From AG-12 sp027339635 (lineage in GTDB: Bacteria > Chloroflexota > Dormibacteria > Aeolococcales > Bog-877), in contig DAHWNZ010000007.1 in assembly GCA_027339635.1 (NCBI GenBank), forward strand, positions 14,493 through 78,492: a stretch of 64,000 nucleotides of DNA. The letters are read 5' to 3'. The notes under the pieces are model-generated. The model had not been told where the DNA came from and made no database searches. It worked only from the letters and a program-made list of their open reading frames with translations. The position numbers and the translations under genes were made by a program. Positions 43,764-53,342 of the stretch are shown in pieces (the first letter of the stretch is position 1; each line of letters starts with the position of its first letter).

Positions 43764-44243
43764 TCAATGCCCAGCTACCCTATCTCCTGGCAGCGCTGAC
43801 CCGGAATAGACTGCGCCCATCCACTTGGTCCCGGGTGGAGCGGACACGGAAACTGCGAACCGACCGGGAACTCCCGGGCCCGACAAGGTGTCGATCTCGC
43901 TCCAATTCGCACCCGGAGCGGATGCGCATTGCACCGTAAGTCCAGATCTCCCTGACATTGGCAACGGGCCCACGAGATCAACCTCCACCGGCCCCTGGCC
44001 GACACACGTTGCCGCGATTGTGTAGTCGGCAGTAGAGAGGTGGATCACGGAACCCTGCACAAGGTTTCCAACCCCGCCCAGCAGTGGGGTGAGCTGCCTG
44101 GTGCTACTGGGCAGTTTGCTAAGTGCAGTCGGGCCCCCGGTTCCGCAGCCGGCCAGGCACAAACCCAACGCAGCCAGCCCAATTGTCCAACCGCGCCGCC
44201 GCTTGTGAAGAAATCCCAGGGAGGAGCAGCGGCGAGGTCCCAC
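43764..44243 (-). CDS. Small hypothetical lipoprotein
   Basis: A protein of about 159 residues from GTG 44243. The n-region is basic (HKRRRGW) and is followed by a hydrophobic core and lipobox LAGC (GLCLAGCGTGG). The mature part is a beta-rich domain (DYTIAATCVGQGPVEVDLVG ... FAVSVSAPPGTKWMGAVYSG) that resembles small carbohydrate-binding or adhesive domains of actinobacterial lipoproteins. The start is uncertain, as upstream in-frame ATGs exist at 44384 and 44339. Locally the composition is less GC-rich than neighbouring genes. Confidence 0.68.
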   Translation of the reverse strand: MGPRRCSSLGFLHKRRRGWTIGLAALGLCLAGCGTGGPTALSKLPSSTRQLTPLLGGVGNLVQGSVIHLSTADYTIAATCVGQGPVEVDLVGPLPMSGRSGLTVQCASAPGANWSEIDTLSGPGVPGRFAVSVSAPPGTKWMGAVYSGSALPGDRVAGH

Positions 44244-44853
44244 AGAGACGGTCGGTATTGCCGAGGCATTGCTGAATTGGTTGCCAGACTGGGCCCGCCC
44301 AGTCAAAGCATTGTCCGGATTCGGCTCCGCGCGATTCATGTTCAGAACCTGATCAACATTACTGGTAGCGAAGCATCGTACCACCCCAATCGGACTCCCC
44401 CGGGGCGATGGGCCGAGACTCGCTTTGACTGAAAGAATTCGATTAACTGACGGTTAAACCCACCACACCAGACAACGCACCGGGAGGCAATCCGCTCCAC
44501 CCACTCATTTCCTCGGTGTCGGTCACGTCATCGGTACCAAGCGAAGTAATGGGTGTGGGCCGGCGCTGTCGGCGGCCCAAAATGCGTCAAATCACCGCGG
44601 GATGCGGCCTCTCATGGCCCGGAGTTGGATGGGCTGGAACAGTAGTCCGCTCCGCCCTCGAAAGCGGCCCTTGTTCCGCTCCCCCCAGGGTTGAAATTCC
44701 AGAGGAAGCGGTCCAGACCGCCACCGCACCCGGACTGACGATCACCGCCGCCCGCGCCACGATCGCAGCCGTCTCGACAGGCGGCGCCCCGGTGGCGGCG
44801 AGGTGGAGCAGCGCCCAAGGCAGGTGCGGCCGGCCATGGTCGCCACGGCTGGC
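44244..44853. other. Intergenic stretch between the lipoprotein and accA
   Basis: About 600 bases upstream of the lipoprotein and downstream of accA. It contains an unusually A/T-rich patch around 44425-44460 (GAAAGAATTCGATTAACTG), a plausible promoter zone. No gene or strong hairpin is apparent. The gap 43481-43763 on the other side of the lipoprotein also lacks a supported gene. Confidence 0.45.
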
Positions 44854-45690
44854 TCAGGCATCGAAGAGGCCATCGAGCTGGCGGTAGCGAGCGCGCCGAC
44901 GCGCGGGGTCGAAGCCTCGGTCCGTCAGCTGCTTGACTCGTGCGACCAGGCGGGGCCGCAGGATTGCGGCGGTGGCGTCCCAGTCGGTGTGAGCGCCGCC
45001 GGCGGGCTCGGGGACGATCTCGTCCGCAATGCCCCATTCCAGCAGATTGCTCGCCTCCAAGCGCAGAGCCGCCGCCGCATGCTGCTTCTGGCCCGCGTCG
45101 CGGAAGAGGATCGCGGCCGCCGCCTCCGGCGACGCCACCGAGAGGAAGGCATGCTCCAAGACCATGACTGAATCCGCCAGCAGGGTGGCCAGCGCTCCGC
45201 CGCTTCCCCCTTCGCCGATGACCACCGCCAGGTAGGGGGTGGGCAGGGCCAGCTGAGCCTCCAACGTCTGGGCGATCGCCCATGCCTGCCCCCGTTCCTC
45301 TGCCGCGACCCCGGGGTACGCCCCCGGGGTGTCGATGAAGCTCACCACCGGCAGCTTGAGTCTCCCGGCCAGCGTGAAGAGCCGCTGGGCCTTGCGGTAG
45401 CCCTCCGGATGGGCCATCCCAAAGTTGCGCCGACCGCGCTCCTCAAGAGTTCGCCCCTTCTGGTTGGCCACCACCGCCAGGCGCTGGCCCTCCAGACGAG
45501 CCAGCCCGATCACCATGGCCCCGTCGTCTCCACCCTGCCGGTCTCCGTGCAGCTCGATGAAGTCATCCAGGCATCGCTGGATCAGGTCGAGTGCGTAGGG
45601 GCGGTCGGGGTGCCGAGAGACCTCCACATGAGCCCAGGCGGCTGCCGCAACCTCCTCGTCCGCCCGGACCCCAGGATCCGTTGGCGTCAT
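44854..45690 (-). CDS. accA: Acetyl-CoA carboxylase carboxyltransferase subunit alpha
   Basis: With AccD, moves the carboxyl group from biotin carboxyl-carrier protein to acetyl-CoA, forming malonyl-CoA. The 278-residue protein has HPDRPYALDLIQRCLDDFIE, MAHPEGYRKAQRLF, the VVSFIDTPGAYPG oxyanion loop and GEGGSGGALATLLADSVMVLEHA, all typical AccA. It is somewhat shorter than E. coli AccA (about 319). Its ATG overlaps the accD stop as ATGA. Biotin carboxylase and BCCP are not in the window. Confidence 0.95.
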   Translation of the reverse strand: MTPTDPGVRADEEVAAAAWAHVEVSRHPDRPYALDLIQRCLDDFIELHGDRQGGDDGAMVIGLARLEGQRLAVVANQKGRTLEERGRRNFGMAHPEGYRKAQRLFTLAGRLKLPVVSFIDTPGAYPGVAAEERGQAWAIAQTLEAQLALPTPYLAVVIGEGGSGGALATLLADSVMVLEHAFLSVASPEAAAAILFRDAGQKQHAAAALRLEASNLLEWGIADEIVPEPAGGAHTDWDATAAILRPRLVARVKQLTDRGFDPARRRARYRQLDGLFDA

Positions 45691-46538
45691 GCCAGGGCCC
45701 GGTCGCTCTCCCGGGGCGGGGCAGCCAGCACCGCCAATAGCCTGCCGAGTTCCGCCTTCAACTCCCGGCGGTCCACCACCCGATCGATCAGGCCGCGGGC
45801 ATGGTGGAACTCAGAGGTCTGGAAGCCCGCCGGCAGCTGCTCGTAGGTCGCCTGGGTGATCACGCGGGCCCCGGTGAACCCGATCATCGCCTTGGGCTCG
45901 GCCAGGATCACATCGCCCAGCGCGGCGAAGCTAGCGATGCTCCCACCCATGGTCGGGTCGACCAGGATGGAGATGAAGGGGAGGTGCGCCTCCGCAAGCT
46001 GGTGGAGGGCGGACACGCTCTTGGCCATCTGCATCAGGGAGAAGACGCCCTCCTGCATCCTGGCGCCACCCGACGATGTGACGCAGACGAAGGGAAGCTG
46101 CTGAGCCGAGCTGTGCTCGATCGCACGGGCCAGGCGCTCTCCCACCGCGGTCGAGAGGCTGCCCCCCAGGAATCCGAAGTCGAAGGCCGCGAGCCCGACC
46201 GGGTGCCCCTCGATCAAGGCGGATCCGGTCAGCAGGGCGTCGGGCAATTGCTGGCGGGCCCTCGCCTCATCTAGCCTCTCGGTGTAGGCGCGGGTGTCGA
46301 AGAATCCCAGGCGGTCGGTCCCGGCCAGGGTCCCGTCCCACTCTTGGAAGGTGCCCTTGTCAGCCAACTGCCTGATCCGCTCGTGGGCGCCGATCCGGGC
46401 ATGGTGGGAGCATCCGGGACAGACGTAGAGACTGCCGGCCACCTGGGCGGCCGGGTAGGTGGCCTTGCAGGCCGAGCAGACAAAGCTGGAAGTGTCCCCA
46501 AGTGATTTGGAGCGAATGTACGCGGGACTAATCGACAT
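45687..46538 (-). CDS. accD: Acetyl-CoA carboxylase carboxyltransferase subunit beta
   Basis: The 283-residue beta subunit starts with the zinc ribbon (Cys21, Cys24, Cys40, Cys43 in FVCSACKATYP and YVCPGCSHHARIG). The crotonase-fold domain has FGFLGGSLSTAVGERLARA, VTSSGGARMQEGVFSLMQMA and DPTMGGSIASFAALGD. GGGAG precedes the ATG. It is divergent from fabH, so the roughly 170-base gap must hold promoters for both malonyl-CoA supply and fatty-acid initiation. Confidence 0.95.
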   Translation of the reverse strand: MSISPAYIRSKSLGDTSSFVCSACKATYPAAQVAGSLYVCPGCSHHARIGAHERIRQLADKGTFQEWDGTLAGTDRLGFFDTRAYTERLDEARARQQLPDALLTGSALIEGHPVGLAAFDFGFLGGSLSTAVGERLARAIEHSSAQQLPFVCVTSSGGARMQEGVFSLMQMAKSVSALHQLAEAHLPFISILVDPTMGGSIASFAALGDVILAEPKAMIGFTGARVITQATYEQLPAGFQTSEFHHARGLIDRVVDRRELKAELGRLLAVLAAPPRESDRALA

Positions 46539-46706
46539 CAGCGTTCTCCCTCACGAGTGTCCGTCTCGGTGGCCGGGCCGGCCCGTCGGCCCACGCTGGC
46601 CATAGGTCTCACGCTCACATAGTCCCTGGCCGCGGGAAAGGTTACGAGCGAGCCCCAATCCGGCCGAGTGCGTAACCTTGACCGAAGATTGAACCTTGCA
46701 GACCCC

Positions 46707-47780
46707 ATGGGATCGGTTTGGCAGGCACCCTCTCCGGAGCTGGGCTGTCGCATCATGGCTCTGGGGACCGCGCTGCCCCAGACCCGGGTAACCAACTCTG
46801 ATCTGGAGGGCTTTCTCGAGACCTCCGACGAGTGGATCTCGAGCCGAACTGGGATCAGGGAGCGTCGCTTGGCACTTCCCGGTGAGACCCTGGTGGGTCT
46901 CGCGGCGAGGGCGGCCGCGGCGGCCCTCGCCGCGGCTGGGATTGGCCCCCAGGCCGTCGACACAGTCATCTGCTCGAGCAGCTCACCCGACGAGACCTTT
47001 CCCTCCCTGGCGTGCCGGCTTCAGGCTGAGCTGGGTTTGCCCCATGGCCCTGCGTTCGATGTCCAGGCCGCCTGCTCGGGGGCTGTCTACGGCCTCGCGC
47101 TGGCCCAGTCATTGATCCAGACAGGCCTCAGCCAGCGCGTGCTGGTCGTCTCCGCCGAGATCTTCTCCCGTCTGGTGGACTGGTCCGACCGCTCCACCGC
47201 GGTCCTGTTTGGGGACGGCGCGGGCGCGTTTCTGGTCGGGGGTCCGGAGGCGGCGGGCAGTCAGGTGCTGGCCATCGACCTGGGTGCCGACGGATCGGGG
47301 GCGGCGGCTCTGGGGACGCAACCGTTCTCGCAGACGGCGGGTGCGGAAGTTGCTCTGCCGGCCTACACAGCTGCTCCCAGGTCCCTGGGGCGGGTGATCA
47401 CGATGAACGGCCGAGAGGTCTTCAGGTTCAGCACCAAGATTCTGGAACAGCTGGTAGTAAGGCTCGCTCAATCAGCCGGCGTCGAGGTCGACCAGATCTC
47501 GCTGGTGGTTCCCCACCAGGCCAATTCCCGCATCCTGGCGACTGCTGCGGGACGCCTCAACTTTCCCATCGAGCGCTTTTTGACAAATCTGGACCGGACC
47601 GGCAACACCTCTTCGGCGTCAATTCCCCTGGCTCTTGCCGAGGGTGCCCTGGAAGGTGCCTGCACCCCAGGCGATCTGGTGGGCCTCATCGCCTTTGGGG
47701 CCGGACTGACCTGGGGCGGGATACTTCTGCGCTGGGGCGACACCGCCGTCTCGGTCGACGACCCGGCGGGGCGCCAATGA
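46707..47780 (+). CDS. fabH: Beta-ketoacyl-ACP synthase III
   Basis: Starts fatty-acid synthesis by condensing acyl-CoA with malonyl-ACP. The 357-residue thiolase-fold enzyme has the catalytic triad Cys123 (VQAACSGAVYGL), His270 (VVPHQANSRI) and Asn300 (DRTGNTSSASIPLAL). TSDEWISSRTGIRERR near the N-terminus is the CoA-binding signature, and STAVLFGDGAGAFLVG follows. The start is ATG 46707 without a clear ribosome site; GTG 46668 and ATG 46755 are alternatives. fabF follows after about 50 bases. Confidence 0.94.
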   Translation: MGSVWQAPSPELGCRIMALGTALPQTRVTNSDLEGFLETSDEWISSRTGIRERRLALPGETLVGLAARAAAAALAAAGIGPQAVDTVICSSSSPDETFPSLACRLQAELGLPHGPAFDVQAACSGAVYGLALAQSLIQTGLSQRVLVVSAEIFSRLVDWSDRSTAVLFGDGAGAFLVGGPEAAGSQVLAIDLGADGSGAAALGTQPFSQTAGAEVALPAYTAAPRSLGRVITMNGREVFRFSTKILEQLVVRLAQSAGVEVDQISLVVPHQANSRILATAAGRLNFPIERFLTNLDRTGNTSSASIPLALAEGALEGACTPGDLVGLIAFGAGLTWGGILLRWGDTAVSVDDPAGRQ

Positions 47781-47832
47781 GGGTATGGATGGGCTGGCCT
47801 TCGCTCGGCTCAGAGCGGGCAGAGGGCTGCCG

Positions 47833-49098
47833 GTGACCGCCGCTCAAGGTGCCTCGCGGCGAGTCGTGGTGACGGGCCTCGGGGCGGTCACGCCGCTGGG
47901 GATTGGGGTCGACGCCACCTGGGCTGGGCTGTGTGCCGCCAAGAATGGCATTGCCCGGATTCAGTGCTTCGACCCGGCTCCTTTCGCGTCCCAGATGGCG
48001 GGCGAGGTCCTGGACTTCGACCCTGGCGACTTCATTGAACGCAAGCAGATAAGCCGCACGGCCCGCTTTACCCAGTTCGCTCTGGCGGCGACATCCGAGG
48101 CGCTGACCCAGTCGGGTCTGAGCATCGATGACGCCAACCGTGATCTGGTCGGCGTGATTGTGGGATCTGGGATCGGAGGGCTCAAGGTTACCGAGGAGGC
48201 TGCCTATACCCTGGCGGACAAGGGGCCGAGGAGGCTCAGCCCATTCACCGTGCCGATGATTCTGGCGGACATCGCCGCGGGAGAGATAGCCATGCGCTTC
48301 GGGGCCAGCGGTCCCAACTTCGCGCTCGTTTCGGCCTGCGCCAGTGGGGGTCACGCCATTGGGGAGGCGGGGGAGATTATCCGCCGGGGGGACGCCGTCG
48401 CCTGCATCTGCGGCGGCACGGAGGCTTCCATCACCCCTTTGGCCGTCGGTGCCTTCAGCTCCATGCGGGCCTTGTCCCAGCGCAACGACGATCCGGAGCA
48501 CGCCAGCCGTCCCTTCGACGCCGGGCGCGACGGCTTTGTCATTGCCGAGGCGTGTGGCATCCTGATCCTTGAGGAATACGAGCACGCCCAACAGCGAGGG
48601 GCCACCATCCTGGCCGAGCTCGCCGGTTACGGTGCCAGCGCCGACGCCTACCATCTCACGGCGCCGGAACCGACCGGCAGAGGAGCTCGCCGAGCCATGC
48701 AGCGGGCTTTGGAGAAGGCGGGAGCCCTGCCGGAGGACGTCGACTACATCAATGCCCACGGGACATCGACTCCCATGAACGACGCTGCCGAGACCATGGC
48801 GATCAAGCAGGTGCTGGGCCAGCGGGCGTACGAGATCCCGATTTCCTCCACCAAGTCGATGACCGGACATAGTCTCGGGGCTGCCGGGGCCATCGAGTCC
48901 GTCTTTTCGGTGATGGCGATCTCAGACGGCACCGTGCCACCGACCATCAACTATGAAACCGCCGACCCGGAATGCGATCTCGACTTCGTCACTACGGGAG
49001 CGCGCGTGGTCTGGCCCAAACTGGTGCTGAACAACTCGTTCGGCTTCGGGGGGCACAACGCCTGTCTGGCCTTCGCCCGCCTCGACCCAGAGCGCTGA
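47833..49098 (+). CDS. fabF: Beta-ketoacyl-ACP synthase II
   Basis: Elongating condensing enzyme. The 421-residue protein starts RRVVVTGLGAVTPLG as expected and has Cys169 (LVSACASGGHAIGEAG), His309 (YINAHGTSTPMND) and His346 (KSMTGHSLGAAGAIE), the Cys-His-His triad. SFGFGGHNACLAF closes the protein. GTG 47833 behind AGAGGG is chosen over an upstream ATG at 47785 with poor spacing. No acyl-carrier protein, FabD or FabG gene is next to it. Confidence 0.94.
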   Translation: MTAAQGASRRVVVTGLGAVTPLGIGVDATWAGLCAAKNGIARIQCFDPAPFASQMAGEVLDFDPGDFIERKQISRTARFTQFALAATSEALTQSGLSIDDANRDLVGVIVGSGIGGLKVTEEAAYTLADKGPRRLSPFTVPMILADIAAGEIAMRFGASGPNFALVSACASGGHAIGEAGEIIRRGDAVACICGGTEASITPLAVGAFSSMRALSQRNDDPEHASRPFDAGRDGFVIAEACGILILEEYEHAQQRGATILAELAGYGASADAYHLTAPEPTGRGARRAMQRALEKAGALPEDVDYINAHGTSTPMNDAAETMAIKQVLGQRAYEIPISSTKSMTGHSLGAAGAIESVFSVMAISDGTVPPTINYETADPECDLDFVTTGARVVWPKLVLNNSFGFGGHNACLAFARLDPER

Positions 49099-49304
49099 GC
49101 AGAACCCGCCGCGGTTGATCGGCGGCGCCGCTGGGTCCGAGCGCAGAGCTCCGCGGCGGGATGGCCCGTCGGCAGCTCCGGTTGTGTCGACCCTCCTTAA
49201 CTGCCCCATAGCTTTTCAATAGCTCCCCCTTAAGAGCCATCCCGCAACGATGGACCGGTTCGCTCCGGACGGCTCCGGGGCCGGCCTGGTTGAGGGAGTC
49301 GAGG

Positions 49305-50378
49305 ATGAGAATTACGGGGCTGAGATCGCACCACTTCAAACGACCTGCGCGCTGGCGGCCGACAGCACTGGCCATGGGTGGGTTGGCGCTCATCCTCACG
49401 GGTTGCGGCACCACCGCGGCAGCCCACGCCTCGGCCAAGAAAGTTCCCCTGATCGTCTACGCAGCCGAGGGCTACGACGCCAACACCGTGGCTGCCTTCC
49501 AGGCCCGGACCGGCATCCCAACGCAGCTTGTTGATGACTCCACCGGGCCCTTGCTGGCCAAGATTCAGGCCGAGGCCAACAACCCTCAGTGGGGCCTTCT
49601 CTGGGTTGATGGCGATGAGGCATTCGCCGCATTGGACAAGCAGCACTACCTATTGCGAGGGTTCGAGCCCACAGTGGCTTGGACGGCCGCAGCTCTGCGG
49701 GTCTTGCCTGCGGACCACAGCTATGTGCCCACCGGCTTCACCGCGATGCCGGCGGTCGTCTACAACCGTCAGGTCGTCTCCACGCCCCCCACCACTTGGC
49801 AGCAGTTGCTAGAGCCGCAATGGAAGAACGCAGTCGGGATGAACAATCCCGCGGTGTCGGGGCCGACCTACCCGTTCGTGGCGGGCATGATGCAGTACCT
49901 GGGAGGCGTGACCAAGGGGGAGTCGTACTTCGAGCAGCTCAAGGCCAACGGGCTCAAGATTTACCCCACCAACAAGCCCACCCTGGCGGCCCTGATTCAG
50001 GGCCAGATCAAGCTGGCCCTGGTCCAGAACTCGGCCGGGATCGGGGCCGCATTTCAGGACAGGAGCCTCAAGCTCGCCTACCTCGATCCCGTCACCCTGC
50101 TTCCCTCCATAATCGGGATCGACGGCAGGGCCTCGGCCCAGGAACAGGCGGAAGCAAAGCAGTTCGTCGACTTCGTCTTCTCCTCCGCAGGGCAGCACCA
50201 GCGGCTCATTGGCGATCCCCACGGTGACTCCCTGTTCTGGCCAGTAGTCAAGGGGTATCCGCAGCTGGCCGCCGTCCCCCCTTTCAGCTCCATCCCCTAT
50301 CAGATCCTCAATGCCTACACTTGGGGGCCGCGCGAGGCGACCATAGACGAATGGTTCTCTAACAACATCGTCGCCTGA
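49305..50378 (+). CDS. Ferric-iron-type ABC transporter substrate-binding lipoprotein
   Basis: A 357-residue periplasmic-binding-fold protein with a basic leader, hydrophobic core and lipobox (LILTGC). IVYAAEGYDANTVAAFQARTG and PLLAKIQAEANNPQWGLLWVDG match the first lobe of FbpA-like proteins (also thiamine and phosphonate relatives). SYFEQLKANGLKIYPTNKP and LALVQNSAGIGAAF belong to the second lobe. ATG 49305 lies behind GGGAG. The permease starts four bases after its stop. Iron(III) is the likely ligand by family and architecture, not proven. Confidence 0.87.
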   Translation: MRITGLRSHHFKRPARWRPTALAMGGLALILTGCGTTAAAHASAKKVPLIVYAAEGYDANTVAAFQARTGIPTQLVDDSTGPLLAKIQAEANNPQWGLLWVDGDEAFAALDKQHYLLRGFEPTVAWTAAALRVLPADHSYVPTGFTAMPAVVYNRQVVSTPPTTWQQLLEPQWKNAVGMNNPAVSGPTYPFVAGMMQYLGGVTKGESYFEQLKANGLKIYPTNKPTLAALIQGQIKLALVQNSAGIGAAFQDRSLKLAYLDPVTLLPSIIGIDGRASAQEQAEAKQFVDFVFSSAGQHQRLIGDPHGDSLFWPVVKGYPQLAAVPPFSSIPYQILNAYTWGPREATIDEWFSNNIVA

Positions 50379-50382
50379 GCAG

Positions 50383-52128
50383 ATGTCTGCAGCCAGACCT
50401 CTCGGGCGGCCGACCCGACTTCACCGGGGGCTGTCGTCGACAGCCCCCGGCCTGTTGCTGGGTGCCGTGCTGCTGCTGACTCTCGGTCTTCCGGTCGGAC
50501 TCTTTTTGGTGGTGGCGGTGAGCCCCAGGCTCTTCAGTCAGGGCACGTCTTGGCTCACGGGGGCCGGGTTCGTCGGCGCTATCCGGGGAGGAGCGCTGCC
50601 GGGGCTGGTCAATTCGATGAGCGTCAGCGCCGTGGCCGCTTGCGGCTCGCTGGCGGTAGGTCTTGCCCTAGCCTGGTTCACCTCCCGGTCGACTCTCTGG
50701 GGTCGCAGGCTCTGGCCGCTTTTGGTATGGGCGGTGCTCCTGGCCCCGTCGTATCTGATCGCGCTGGGCTGGGAGCAACTGCTCGCGAACCACGGATCCT
50801 TCTGGGAGATGGGCCTGCGCCTGCCCTGGCTGTCATCCCTCTTCTTCGGCCCGGTTGGGGTGGTCTTCATCTACATCCTCAAGGGGGTTCCCTTCGCCTA
50901 CCTGGCAACCTCCCTGGCCATGTCCGCTCTGGGCGGCGAGTTCGAGGATGCTGCCCGCATACATGGTGCCGGACGGTGGGGAGCCTGGCGGGTACTGCTG
51001 CCCATGATTGCGCCCGCAATCTGGTCGGCCCTGGCCGTCGTGTTCGCGGAGACGATCAGCGACTTCGGCGTGGCCTACACCCTGGCGGCCTCCAGCAAAT
51101 TCCAACTGGCGACCTACACCCTCTTCGGGGCAGTGGACAACTTCCCCAGTCAGTTTCCGGTGGCGGCGGCGGTTGGATGGCTGCTCATCCTGGCCGTGGG
51201 AATCGCTCTGGTCTTGCAGTCGCGCGCCCTCCGAGGTCGGCTCTACGGCTCCTTGAGTGGGCGCACCCGAGCCCCCAGCAGGGTTTCTCTCAGACCATTT
51301 GGCCAGGCCGCGGGGCTCGCCCTGGTGGCCGGATACTTTCTGCTCTCCCTGGGGGTGCCTGCCCTGGGGGCGGTGGCCGGCTCGCTCTTGAAGCCCGCCA
51401 CCCGTGGGTTCGCCATCGCCGGCCTCACTCTTGGCTACTACCAGGCGCTTCTGCACGATGGCGCGCCGCTCACCCCGCTCGCCTATTCCGCCGAGATCGC
51501 GGCGGTGGTGGCGACCCTGGTGGGCTTGGTGGCGGTGCCCGTCGCGATGTATCTCACGAGGAGCCAGGGGGGCTTGGCCAGCAAAGCGGTCGATCTGCTG
51601 CTGCTGGGGACGGTCGCTCTACCCGGGATCGTGCTTGGCGCGGGCTACATCTTTGTCTACAACCTCCCCGAGCTCAACGCCATCGGAATCCGCCTCTACG
51701 GCACCACGGCGCTGCTCGGCATGGCCTACTTCGCGGGAGCCCTGCCGACGGCGGCCAGAGTGCTGGTGGGTCCGGTGGCACAGGTGGACCGGTCGCCGGT
51801 CGTGGCGGCTCGCGTTCATGGCAGCGGGGCCTTGGGATCCATACGCCATGCGCTCGTACCGGTGGTCAGTCGCAGTGTCCTTTGGGCGTGGATACTCACC
51901 TTCACAGGGGTGATGTTCGAACTGCCGGTTTCCCAGCTTCTCTACCCGCCGGGCAGCCCCACCCTTTCGGTTGCGATCACGAGAGCGCTGGGCCTTGACT
52001 TCTACGGTCCGGGGACAGCCATGTCGGTGGTCTCGGTCGCCTTCGCCCTGCTGGTCGTCACCACCGTGCTGCTGCTGTACCGCTGGCTGACTCCCCGCGG
52101 CTGGCGTCAGGTGGGACTGACGAGGTGA
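50383..52128 (+). CDS. Ferric-type ABC transporter permease, two fused membrane domains
   Basis: A 581-residue permease with about 12 helices and two inner-membrane coupling (EAA-like) segments. The first is GEFEDAARIHGAGRWGAWR followed by VLLPMIAPAIWSAL; the second is RSPVVAARVHGSGALGSIR with HALVPVVSRSVLWAW. This fused FbpB/ThiP-style architecture is normal for ferric and thiamine importers. It sits between the binding protein and the ATPase, and its stop overlaps the ATPase GTG. Confidence 0.92.
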   Translation: MSAARPLGRPTRLHRGLSSTAPGLLLGAVLLLTLGLPVGLFLVVAVSPRLFSQGTSWLTGAGFVGAIRGGALPGLVNSMSVSAVAACGSLAVGLALAWFTSRSTLWGRRLWPLLVWAVLLAPSYLIALGWEQLLANHGSFWEMGLRLPWLSSLFFGPVGVVFIYILKGVPFAYLATSLAMSALGGEFEDAARIHGAGRWGAWRVLLPMIAPAIWSALAVVFAETISDFGVAYTLAASSKFQLATYTLFGAVDNFPSQFPVAAAVGWLLILAVGIALVLQSRALRGRLYGSLSGRTRAPSRVSLRPFGQAAGLALVAGYFLLSLGVPALGAVAGSLLKPATRGFAIAGLTLGYYQALLHDGAPLTPLAYSAEIAAVVATLVGLVAVPVAMYLTRSQGGLASKAVDLLLLGTVALPGIVLGAGYIFVYNLPELNAIGIRLYGTTALLGMAYFAGALPTAARVLVGPVAQVDRSPVVAARVHGSGALGSIRHALVPVVSRSVLWAWILTFTGVMFELPVSQLLYPPGSPTLSVAITRALGLDFYGPGTAMSVVSVAFALLVVTTVLLLYRWLTPRGWRQVGLTR

Positions 52129-53342
52129 GACCCCAGGAGGGGAGACCTCAGGCAGCCCTTGAGCTCGTGGTGGAGGCGCGCCGGCTGACCAAGAACTACC
52201 AGCGCAACCAGGTGTTGAGGGGTGTCGACCTGACGGTCTCCAGAGGGTCCTTTCTGGTGCTCTTAGGCCCGTCCGGGTCCGGCAAGACAACCCTGCTGCG
52301 ATGCATCGCCGGCACCGAGAGACTGACCTCGGGGACTCTCAGCATCGGTGGCCGCGAGGTTGCCGGCCCCACCTCGCATCTGGCGCCCGAGAAACGTCAG
52401 CTCTCGATGGTCTTTCAGGACTATGCCCTCTGGCCCCACATGACAGCTGCCGCCAATGTCGCCTTCGCCCTCCGGCGCCTTTCCGTCGGGCACTCTGAGC
52501 GCCGCCGCCGGGCCCTGGAAATGTTGGAGCGCGTCGGGCTCGGCCATCTGGCGGAGCAGTACCCTACCCGGCTCTCGGGTGGACAGCAGCAAAGAGTAGC
52601 CCTGGCCAGGGCATTGGTCGCCGGCATGCCTCTGCTGCTGTGCGATGAGCCGCTCTCAAGTCTCGACGCGCACCTTCGGGAACAGATCCGCGTCGAGATT
52701 GCCACCCTGGCCAGGGACAGCGGCACCACCGTGATCTACATCACCCATGACCAGCAGGAGGCGTTTGCCCTGGCCGACCAGCTGGCGGTAATCGACCAGG
52801 GTAGGATCTGCCAGAGCGCCTCTCCTGAGGAGGTCTACTGGCACCCCGCCGATCCATTCGTCGCCCAGTTCACCGGTGTGACCGGGGAGCTGCGGGGAGT
52901 CGCAGTGGGTCCGGTTCGGGAGAGGTTGTGCAGAGTCCGAGCCAGCACGGCGGAGCTGGTGGCGACCGTCGTCGAGCAGCCGCTTCCTGGGACGGCGGTG
53001 TCGCTGCTGCTGCGTCCCGAGTCGCTTTCGATTTGCAGTTCGGAGCGGACCGATGGGATCCTCTACGGAATGGTCAAGGACTGTGCCTTTCACGCGGGGG
53101 CCTACGATCATGTGGTTGAGACTGCGGAAGGTGCCCAACTGGTGGGGGTGCGATCCTCGGCGCGGGCTGGGCGCGGTGCGAATGTGGTGATCGCAGTGGA
53201 TCCGGCGGGTTGTCTGGCCTTTCCGCTGAGTTCATCTCCGGAGCCCGTCGCGGACCTCACGGAGGTGGCACAGGACGAAGCGCCCGAACCCCTCCCGGTC
53301 GCCCCGCCCTCTCCGCCCCCCGCACTGGACCGCCATCGATGA
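52125..53342 (+). CDS. Ferric/spermidine-type ABC transporter ATPase with TOBE domain
   Basis: A 405-residue ATPase: Walker A LGPSGSGKTTLLRCIAG, Q-loop VFQDYALWPHMT, signature RLSGGQQQRVALARAL, Walker B LLLCDEPLSSLDAHL and H-loop YITHDQQEAFALAD. The C-terminal third (about 250-360) is a regulatory TOBE-like barrel (AVSLLLRPESLSI), and a Pro-rich tail ends the protein. The GTG start overlaps the permease stop as GTGA, and the next membrane gene overlaps its own stop as ATGA. Confidence 0.93.
   Translation: MRPQEGRPQAALELVVEARRLTKNYQRNQVLRGVDLTVSRGSFLVLLGPSGSGKTTLLRCIAGTERLTSGTLSIGGREVAGPTSHLAPEKRQLSMVFQDYALWPHMTAAANVAFALRRLSVGHSERRRRALEMLERVGLGHLAEQYPTRLSGGQQQRVALARALVAGMPLLLCDEPLSSLDAHLREQIRVEIATLARDSGTTVIYITHDQQEAFALADQLAVIDQGRICQSASPEEVYWHPADPFVAQFTGVTGELRGVAVGPVRERLCRVRASTAELVATVVEQPLPGTAVSLLLRPESLSICSSERTDGILYGMVKDCAFHAGAYDHVVETAEGAQLVGVRSSARAGRGANVVIAVDPAGCLAFPLSSSPEPVADLTEVAQDEAPEPLPVAPPSPPPALDRHR

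Noticed and set aside
52125..53342. Spermidine/putrescine importer assignment (PotA)
   Set aside because: The binding protein and fused two-domain permease are of the ferric/thiamine type, not PotBCD.
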